DNA from: Sphaerochaeta sp.
GTDB lineage: Bacteria; Spirochaetota; Spirochaetia; Sphaerochaetales; Sphaerochaetaceae
Assembly (NCBI GenBank): GCA_003456855.1
Contig: DMOO01000122.1
Coordinates: 1 to 5,015 of the forward strand
DNA length: 5,015 bases
Direction: 5' to 3'
Positions 1-5,015 of the stretch are shown piece after piece. The stretch's first letter is position 1. Every line of letters starts with the position of its first letter. Position numbers and translations under genes: made by a program. The notes under the pieces were generated by a model that saw only the letters and a program-made list of their open reading frames with translations, was not told where the DNA came from and made no database searches.

Positions 1-2586
1 AACACCTTCCTCAACGCCATGACCTTCGATGACAAGACCATCTACCCAATCTCCAGCAGAAACGAGCAGGACTATCTGAACCTCACATCCGTATATCTTG
101 ATGCAGTCTTCGCACCAAGCCTTCTTAACAACCCAAGCATCTTCTACCAGGAAGGCTGGCACATGGAGAGCGACGAGAGCGGACTCTCCTACAAGGGCGT
201 CGTCCTCAACGAGATGAAGGGTGCCATGTCAGGCGTTGACAGAGTTGCGATGCAGGGCATCCAGGAGCTGGTGTTCCCGGACAACTGCTACGGACTGAAC
301 TCCGGTGGAGAGCCTGGAAAGATACAGGACCTGACCTACGAGAAGTACGTTGCAACATACAGGAAGTACTACCATCCATCCAACTCGAAGATCTATCTCG
401 ACGGTGCCGTCCCACTTGACAAGACCCTCTCGCTTATCGATTCCTACCTTAGCAAGTTCGACAAACAGGAAATGATCTTTGATATCCCATATCAGGCACC
501 AAAGGCCAGAAAACAGACCCTTACCTATGAGATAGGCAAGGATGATGACGAGAAAGGAAAGTCCCAGTACGTCATCGGAGCCCTTGGCTGCACCTGGCAG
601 GACAAGACTAAGGTCATGGTTCTCGGAGCCCTCTCCGACTACCTTGCAGAGTCCAACGAGTCACCTCTGAAGAAGGCTGTACTCGAGTCCGGCCTTGCAC
701 AGGACCTCAACCTGATCGCCTACGACAACATCGCCCAGCCATGGATCATCATCCAGGCAAAGGGAACCGATGCAGACAAGGTCCCACAGCTCAGAAAGGT
801 CATCAGGGACGCCCTTGAGAAAGAGGTCGAGAACGGAATCGACAAGGCACAGATGAAGGCGATCCTGAGCCACCGCGCCTACAACATGAAGGAGCTCCGC
901 GAGCCGCAGGGTCTTGAGAGAGCTATCAACGCAACAAGCAGCTGGCTCTACGGCGGAGATCTGATGCAGTACCTCGAGAACGACAAGGACATCGAGAAGG
1001 TCAACAGGATGCTCGAGGACGGAGAGTTCGAGAAGATCCTCAAGGAGGTCTTCCTCCAGGACAGCGTCTGCGAGCTCACCCTCGTCCCTTCAAAGACCTG
1101 CGGCGACGAGACCAGAGCCAAGGAGGCCGCAAGGCTTAAGAAGGAATGGGACGAAGCCGGTGCCGAGGGCCAGAAGCTCATCAAGCAGAAGCAGGACACC
1201 CTCTTCGCCTGGCAGAAGAGCGAGGACACAAAGGAGCAGCTTGCCACCATCCCACTTCTCAGCATCTCAGACATCGACCCGAATCCGATGAAGTACCCGA
1301 CCAACGAGAAGGTCGTTGACGGCGTCACAGTGCTTGAGCACCCGGTTGCTAGCCACGGCATCATCCACAGCGCAATGTACTTCGACCTTGCAGACTACAG
1401 CATCGAGGACCTGACAAGACTCAGCGCTATCACCGACCTCTTCACACAGCTTCCAACCAGCAAGCTAAGCGTCCAGGACATCCAGAGAGAGCTCAACACC
1501 CACACCGGAACCTACAGCATCTCGATCGACTCCTACGCCAAGTCCGGGGAAACGGAGATCTGCCGTCCAATGCTGGCAGTCCGCTTCTCAGCCCTGAAGG
1601 AGCACCAGAAGCAGGCACAGGAGCTCTTCATCCACATCCTTACCGACACACAGTTCGACAACGACACCCTGATGAAGCAGATCGTCGACCAGAACGCCGA
1701 CAACGCGAAGAACAGCCTGGTCTCCAGAGGACACCTGATCGCCAGATACTGCACACTCGCCCACTATTCGGCACAGGGTGCAGCCAACGAGGCTACAAGC
1801 GGTAAGACTATGATCGACTTCCTCCAGAGTTGGAGCAAGGACTTCGAGAAGCAGAACCCAGCCATCAAGGCCCTTGGCGAGAGACTGAAGAAGGAGACCA
1901 TCACAAAGGCGGCTCTGACCTACAGCATCACAGCTGACCAGGACATCCTCGACAGCTTTGACAGCAAGGAGATAGTCGATGCCTTCCCAGCCGGAAAGCA
2001 GGTCAAGAGCGCTGCCAGCTACAAGACAAAGCTTCCTAGGAGGATGGGTATCACAATCCCGGCCCAGATCAGCTATGCAGTCAAGGGTTCAAGAATCGAA
2101 AACTACGACGGCAGCCTGAGAGTTGCAATGACGATCCTCAGCCTCGAGTACCTCTGGAACGTCGTCCGCGTCCAGGGCGGTGCATATGGTGCAGGAATCA
2201 TGGCAGGCATGAGCGGAAACACCTTCTGCTACTCCTACCGTGACCCAAGCCCTGCAAAGAGCCTTGAGGTCTACAGCAACGCCGGAAAGTTCCTCAGTGA
2301 CTTCTGCAAGGGAATCGAGGACTGCGACAAGTACATCATCTCAACAATCGCAGATACAGAACCTCTGCAGTCCCCTGCCTCAGACGGAAAGATGGCAGAC
2401 CAGAACTACTTCTGCCAGGTACCTGAAAGCGTCTATGTCTCAGAGAGGAAGGCAATCCTCAGCGCCGACGTCAAGACGGTCAGCGCCTGGGCCGACAAGA
2501 TCACAAAGGCCTATGAAGATGCCTGCATCTGCGTCACAGGACACAGCGATGCCCTTGCCAAGTGCGGAGAGCTGACAACCATCTGA
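1..2586 (+). CDS. PreP/falcilysin-like M16C zinc metallopeptidase, 5'-truncated
   Basis: This is a large zinc oligopeptidase of the insulinase superfamily, subfamily M16C (PreP/Cym1/falcilysin type), whose known members degrade short unfolded peptides in a closed chamber. The frame is open from base 1 and the protein still aligns before the first ATG (base 19), so the true start lies upstream. About 861 codons are visible. Family members are usually near 970-1000 residues, so roughly 100-125 are missing, including the HxxEH zinc motif. Counting from base 1, the visible landmarks are QEGWH (50-54), NEMKG with the expected third zinc ligand Glu71, SGGEP (101-105) and YYHPSN (123-128). A charged helical M16C-associated linker begins near residue 362 (VPSK). 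The C-terminal VRVQGGAYGAG has Arg723 and Tyr729, six residues apart like the substrate-binding Arg/Tyr pair of PreP. The gene ends in TGA and is followed by a terminator. Cell location cannot be judged without the N-terminus. The family call is very secure; the natural substrate is unknown. Confidence 0.96.
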   Translation, partial: NTFLNAMTFDDKTIYPISSRNEQDYLNLTSVYLDAVFAPSLLNNPSIFYQEGWHMESDESGLSYKGVVLNEMKGAMSGVDRVAMQGIQELVFPDNCYGLNSGGEPGKIQDLTYEKYVATYRKYYHPSNSKIYLDGAVPLDKTLSLIDSYLSKFDKQEMIFDIPYQAPKARKQTLTYEIGKDDDEKGKSQYVIGALGCTWQDKTKVMVLGALSDYLAESNESPLKKAVLESGLAQDLNLIAYDNIAQPWIIIQAKGTDADKVPQLRKVIRDALEKEVENGIDKAQMKAILSHRAYNMKELREPQGLERAINATSSWLYGGDLMQYLENDKDIEKVNRMLEDGEFEKILKEVFLQDSVCELTLVPSKTCGDETRAKEAARLKKEWDEAGAEGQKLIKQKQDTLFAWQKSEDTKEQLATIPLLSISDIDPNPMKYPTNEKVVDGVTVLEHPVASHGIIHSAMYFDLADYSIEDLTRLSAITDLFTQLPTSKLSVQDIQRELNTHTGTYSISIDSYAKSGETEICRPMLAVRFSALKEHQKQAQELFIHILTDTQFDNDTLMKQIVDQNADNAKNSLVSRGHLIARYCTLAHYSAQGAANEATSGKTMIDFLQSWSKDFEKQNPAIKALGERLKKETITKAALTYSITADQDILDSFDSKEIVDAFPAGKQVKSAASYKTKLPRRMGITIPAQISYAVKGSRIENYDGSLRVAMTILSLEYLWNVVRVQGGAYGAGIMAGMSGNTFCYSYRDPSPAKSLEVYSNAGKFLSDFCKGIEDCDKYIISTIADTEPLQSPASDGKMADQNYFCQVPESVYVSERKAILSADVKTVSAWADKITKAYEDACICVTGHSDALAKCGELTTI

Positions 2587-2607
2587 TCACAAGCGGAAAG
2601 CATACGA

Positions 2608-2639
2608 AAAATGGACCCAGCGATGGGTCCATTTTCTTT
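2608..2639. terminator. Bidirectional intrinsic terminator between convergent genes
   Basis: A perfect 12-bp inverted repeat (2608-2619 with 2624-2635) has a core of ATGGACCCA/TGGGTCCAT and a four-base loop, GCGA, which is a GNRA-type tetraloop on the + transcript. The + strand runs into a T-rich tail (TTTTCTTTCT). The - strand runs into TTTTTCG. It lies 21 bases after the peptidase stop and about 53 bases beyond the stop of the last - strand gene. This placement fits a shared terminator for both convergent units. The tail is more convincing for the + strand. Confidence 0.9.
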
Positions 2640-2653
2640 CTAGCTATACGTTT

Positions 2654-2673
2654 CTATATCTACCTATATCTAC
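2654..2673. repeat. Perfect 10-bp tandem duplication in the convergent gap
   Basis: The unit CTATATCTAC occurs twice, head to tail, at 2654-2663 and 2664-2673, with a weaker related stretch (CTATACGTTT) just before it at 2644-2653. It sits in the AT-rich stretch between the terminator and the stop of the Ldh2-family gene, so on the - strand it would be in the 3' untranslated tail of the operon. No function can be assigned. Replication slippage is the simplest origin. Confidence 0.75.
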
Positions 2674-2688
2674 TTGTTTGACAAATAT

Positions 2689-3723
2689 TTAAACCGTTCC
2701 AATCGGCTCCAGCCCCATCTCAAGGGCCACGTCGTTGACCATCTTCAGGTTCTCAGGCAGCACCTCTACTATTCCAGCCTCCTCAGAGGCCTTGAACTTG
2801 CCGTCCTCGATCTCACCAGGCATCAGGATGCCACGGGTGTTGTTCTTGGCAGGCTTGGACTTCTTCAGCTCATCGATTCTGGAGTCCACATCCTCAAGGT
2901 ACCTGGCCTTGTCGTTGAAGGCATCGATGTCCAGAGCCATGATGAACAGACTAGGTCCCTCTGACACGTCCTTTGCCCTGTCACCGGTACCGCCGCCGAA
3001 CAGGGTTCCGGCAAGGATGTCGACCATCACAGCCATTCCCCAGCCCTTGTAGCCGGCCATCGGAGGAACCGTGTAGTAGTCCTTCATGCTGGTGGTCGGA
3101 AGACCATCGTGGTCAAGACCCCAGCCCTCCGGGATCTCTGTGGCGCCCTGGCGTCTCATGTTGGTGATCTTGCCGTTGGCAACGACCGTCATCGCCATGT
3201 CAAGCACAGGAGAGACCTGCTTGTCTGCAGGGACGGCAACAGCGACAGGGTTGTTGCCGATGACCTTCTCGCAGCCGCCGAACGGGGCCATCGTAGAGTC
3301 TCCGGTTCCAAGGGTGATTCCGATCATTCCGGCTCTCTGGGCCATCTGTGAATAGTATGCAAGGGCTCCGAAGTGGTTGCAGCCCTTTACGCAGACGATT
3401 CCGACCCCGTGCTCCCTGGCCTTCTTCATGGCCTCCTCCATTCCCCTGTAGCCAAGCATCTGGCCGCTTGAGCGGTTGCCATCCCAGACTGCGACCGTAC
3501 CGTTGTCACGGACAACACTGTAGGACATGTTAGGTCTCATCTTCCCCTCACGGATAAGGCGGACGTAACGGGCCGTGCAGAGGATTCCGTGGGAATTGAC
3601 GCCTCTCTGGTCAGCCTCGACCAGCATCTGTGCAAGGATTGCACCCTCCTCCTCGTTCATCCCGACATTGGCGAAGATCCTGGTGATCTTCTCCTTGGCT
3701 TCCTTGATTGAAATCTTGACCAT
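2689..3723 (-). CDS. Malate/L-lactate dehydrogenase-family (Ldh2/YiaK/AllD) oxidoreductase
   Basis: This is a cytoplasmic NAD(P)-dependent 2-hydroxyacid/2-ketoacid oxidoreductase of the Ldh2 family, which has its own fold, unrelated to classical lactate and malate dehydrogenases. Known members include YiaK (2,3-diketo-L-gulonate reductase), AllD (ureidoglycolate dehydrogenase), ComC (sulfolactate dehydrogenase) and DpkA. At 344 residues it is full length for the family. Motifs in order are QRGVNSHGI with the expected catalytic His45, the CNHFG loop (115-119), GNNP (156-159), DMAMTVVANGK (175-185), IPEGWGLDHDG followed by LPTT, GYKGWG (224-229), and a C-terminal MPGE (301-304). The ATG start follows AAGGAG at six bases. 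It is the last gene of the - strand operon, 16 bases after the Gfo/Idh/MocA-family gene, and is followed by the shared terminator. The usual Ser of the SNHFG-type loop is Cys115 here. The family is secure. The substrate is unknown; a sugar-acid or uronate-derived ketoacid is a guess from context. Confidence 0.95.
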   Translation of the reverse strand: MVKISIKEAKEKITRIFANVGMNEEEGAILAQMLVEADQRGVNSHGILCTARYVRLIREGKMRPNMSYSVVRDNGTVAVWDGNRSSGQMLGYRGMEEAMKKAREHGVGIVCVKGCNHFGALAYYSQMAQRAGMIGITLGTGDSTMAPFGGCEKVIGNNPVAVAVPADKQVSPVLDMAMTVVANGKITNMRRQGATEIPEGWGLDHDGLPTTSMKDYYTVPPMAGYKGWGMAVMVDILAGTLFGGGTGDRAKDVSEGPSLFIMALDIDAFNDKARYLEDVDSRIDELKKSKPAKNNTRGILMPGEIEDGKFKASEEAGIVEVLPENLKMVNDVALEMGLEPIGTV

Positions 3724-3729
3724 ATATCT

Positions 3730-3735
3730 CTCCTT
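3730..3735 (-). promoter_or_regulatory. Ribosome binding site of the Ldh2-family gene
   Basis: AAGGAG on the - strand lies six bases upstream of the ATG at 3723-3721. It fills most of the 16-base gap after the stop of the preceding gene. It fixes the start and shows that this gene is independently translated within a shared transcript. Confidence 0.85.
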
Positions 3736-3739
3736 GAAT

Positions 3740-4741
3740 TTATCTCTCGATCTTTATGAACTTGCCCTTGCTGTGCTGGATGGCGTTGACCATCGAGACG
3801 GCAGCAAGACCGGTATGGCAGTCTGCTATGAACGGTGTTCCGTCCCTGAGGGACTTGTAGAACTCGTCGATCAGAAGACCATGGCTGATGCCCCATTCGC
3901 TCTTCTCACCGGTCAGGACCTTTGCCTCGTGGAAGATGGTGTTGCCGTCCTCCTCGACGATTGTCAGACCGCTCTGGCGGACGGTCATCACGGCATGCTC
4001 AAGCCGCAGCTCGACATCACAGACCTTGGAACCAAGGTAGCAGTTGGTGCAGAAGGCGACCATCTCGGCACCGCACTTCAGCCTGATGAGGGCCATTGCT
4101 GTGTCCTCGACCTCGTAGTCATCGGTGTCACGAAGCTTCCCGTCAAAACCGGAAAGACTGTCCACGCCACCAGTCAGATAGTCCACAAGGTCCAGGGTGT
4201 GGATGCTCTGGTTGATGACACAGCCGCCACCCTCTCCCGCATACTTTCCACGCCATGGGGACTCGGAGTAGTACTTGCCGGCCCTGTACCAGGTCACAAG
4301 CGCCATTCCACTGACGATCTTGCCGTACTTGCCGCTGTCAATTATCTCCTTGGCCTCAACGGTGGCCTTGTTCAGACGGTTCTGGAAGCAGACGCCAAGA
4401 AGCTTGCCGGTCTCCTCGCTCTTTCTGATCATCATCTTGGCCTCAGCCGGAGTGATGGCCAGAGGCTTCTCGCAGAAGACGTTGAGTCCATGGTCCAGAA
4501 GGTCCATGACAATCTGGGGATGGGTGTTGTGTGGCGTGACCACGTGCACCGCATCAAGACCCTTGTCATAGAGGTCTCTGTAGTCAGTAAGAGGCTTTCC
4601 GCCATAGGTCTCCGAGAAGGCCTGAGCCCTCTCAGGAACCAGATCCACACAGTATTCCAAAGTCGCATACCTGTTGTCCTTAAGCGACTTTCCGTGGTTG
4701 CGGGAAACCGCCCCACACCCGATAACAGCTGCTTTAAACAA
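3740..4741 (-). CDS. Gfo/Idh/MocA-family NAD(P)-dependent oxidoreductase, TTG start
   Basis: This is a cytoplasmic dehydrogenase of the Gfo/Idh/MocA family, whose members oxidise or reduce hydroxyl groups of sugars, inositols and sugar derivatives. It has 333 residues, a normal length. The N-terminal Rossmann fold carries VIGCGAVSRNH (6-16), Asp33 near the end of the second strand where ribose contacts usually fall, and VTPHNTH (68-74). EKP (91-93) supplies the expected catalytic Lys92. The C-terminal substrate domain has GGGCVINQSIHTLD (171-184) with His181. Asn177 stands where many members have Asp in the DxGxH-type motif. Cysteines cluster at 223, 231, 234 and 241. The start is TTG at 4741-4739: GGAGG lies six bases upstream, and the first residues (MFKAAVIG) match the usual family N-terminus. 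The only nearby ATG, at 4754-4752, is out of frame. The gene begins 22 bases after the AraC-type regulator and ends 16 bases before the Ldh2-family gene. The family is secure; the substrate is unknown. Confidence 0.95.
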   Translation of the reverse strand: MFKAAVIGCGAVSRNHGKSLKDNRYATLEYCVDLVPERAQAFSETYGGKPLTDYRDLYDKGLDAVHVVTPHNTHPQIVMDLLDHGLNVFCEKPLAITPAEAKMMIRKSEETGKLLGVCFQNRLNKATVEAKEIIDSGKYGKIVSGMALVTWYRAGKYYSESPWRGKYAGEGGGCVINQSIHTLDLVDYLTGGVDSLSGFDGKLRDTDDYEVEDTAMALIRLKCGAEMVAFCTNCYLGSKVCDVELRLEHAVMTVRQSGLTIVEEDGNTIFHEAKVLTGEKSEWGISHGLLIDEFYKSLRDGTPFIADCHTGLAAVSMVNAIQHSKGKFIKIER

Positions 4742-4747
4742 AACAAA

Positions 4748-4752
4748 CCTCC
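4748..4752 (-). promoter_or_regulatory. Ribosome binding site that fixes the TTG start
   Basis: GGAGG on the - strand (from CCTCC on the + strand) lies six bases before the TTG at 4741-4739. The ATG at 4754-4752 overlaps the Shine-Dalgarno sequence and opens only a six-codon frame (MEVCFV, stop at 4736-4734). It therefore cannot be the start of the oxidoreductase. Confidence 0.85.
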
Positions 4753-4763
4753 ATTTCAGGCCA

Positions 4764-5015
4764 CTATTCCTGGATTCCCAGCGACGCCCTGAACTGCCCC
4801 GGTGTAATCCCCTCCGAGGCCTTGAACACCCTCATGAATGTGCGCGTGCTGCCGAATCCGCACATCTCAGAGACAGACGCCACAAGCATTGACGGATTGT
4901 CCTCCATCAGCTTCTTGGCCTTTGATATCCTGTAAGACGTGAGATAGTCCGAGATATTCATGTCATTGTACTTCTTGAAGCACTTGGAGAGATATGGAAT
5001 CGAAACCTCGAGCCT
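4764..5015 (-). CDS. AraC-family transcriptional regulator, C-terminal DNA-binding domain (5'-truncated)
   Basis: This is the C-terminal part of an AraC/XylS-type regulator. The frame is open to the window edge at 5015, giving 83 visible codons ending in TAG. The ATG at 4961-4959 is internal: the residues before it (SIPYLSKCFKKYND) already match the end of the first helix-turn-helix. After the linker helix (DYLTSYRISKAKKLM) comes the second helix-turn-helix (VASVSEMCGFGSTRTFMRVFK). The family hallmark GITPGQFR follows, then a short tail. The N-terminal sensor domain lies outside the window, so neither the ligand nor any membrane or two-component architecture can be inferred. It is upstream of, and in the same direction as, two dehydrogenase genes, with a 22-base gap. 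This suggests a local regulator co-transcribed with its targets, which is inference. Its promoter and operators would lie beyond 5015. Confidence 0.93.
   Translation of the reverse strand, partial: RLEVSIPYLSKCFKKYNDMNISDYLTSYRISKAKKLMEDNPSMLVASVSEMCGFGSTRTFMRVFKASEGITPGQFRASLGIQE

Noticed and set aside
19..21. The ATG at base 19 as the start of the peptidase.
   Set aside because: Family-like sequence (NTFLNA) continues upstream in frame to base 1, and the required zinc motif is missing. The true start is therefore outside the window.
948..1364. A 138-codon - strand frame inside the peptidase gene.
   Set aside because: It is antisense to well-conserved M16C sequence, and its translation is a Ser/Leu-rich composition typical of shadow frames.
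2240..2575. A 111-codon + strand frame overlapping the peptidase C-terminus.
   Set aside because: It is an out-of-frame shadow rich in Ser, Thr, Arg and Gln, without domain signals. The overlapping frame carries the conserved M16C C-terminal sequence.
3575..4792. A 405-codon open frame on the + strand, antisense to the Gfo/Idh/MocA gene.
   Set aside because: It is antisense to a gene with clear family motifs, its translation shows no recognisable domain, and no ribosome binding site was evident. Codon bias in GC-rich genes often leaves such antisense frames open.
4959..4961. The ATG at 4961-4959 as the start of a 65-residue stand-alone helix-turn-helix protein.
   Set aside because: The frame is open to the window edge, and the upstream residues match the first AraC helix-turn-helix, so this is an internal Met.

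Overview
The window holds two convergent gene blocks that meet in a gap of about 100 bases. It is moderately GC-rich and densely coding, with strongly C/G-ending codons (AAG, GAG, GAC, AAC and ATC dominate). That, together with a bacterial-type M16C oligopeptidase and a small regulator/dehydrogenase cluster, suggests an anaerobic, probably gut- or host-associated bacterium. A spirochaete of the Sphaerochaeta/Treponema type or a clostridial Firmicute would both fit. This assignment is a low-confidence inference, since no rRNA or marker gene is present.

Bases 1-2586 (+) encode most of a PreP/Cym1/falcilysin-like M16C zinc metallopeptidase. The reading frame is open from base 1. The start and the HxxEH zinc motif lie upstream of the window, so the first ATG inside the window (base 19) is not the start. 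Bases 2587-2688 form the convergent intergenic gap. It holds a strong 12-bp stem-loop terminator that can work in both directions, and a perfect 10-bp tandem duplication.

Bases 5015-2689 (-) look like a single operon, read right to left. It begins with the C-terminal DNA-binding domain of an AraC-family regulator, cut by the window edge. Next is a Gfo/Idh/MocA-family NAD(P)-dependent sugar or polyol dehydrogenase with a TTG start. Last is a dehydrogenase of the malate/L-lactate (Ldh2/YlbC/YiaK/AllD) family. The gaps are 22 and 16 bases, and each enzyme gene has a good Shine-Dalgarno sequence six bases from its start. The likely theme is regulated redox conversion of a sugar-, polyol- or uronate-derived hydroxy/keto acid. 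The substrate cannot be read from the sequence, and no transporter or kinase is in view.

I found no RNA genes, mobile elements or CRISPR, and no convincing evidence of a new system. The points worth a second look are active-site variants in both dehydrogenases, a cysteine cluster in the Gfo/Idh/MocA protein, and the start region of that gene.
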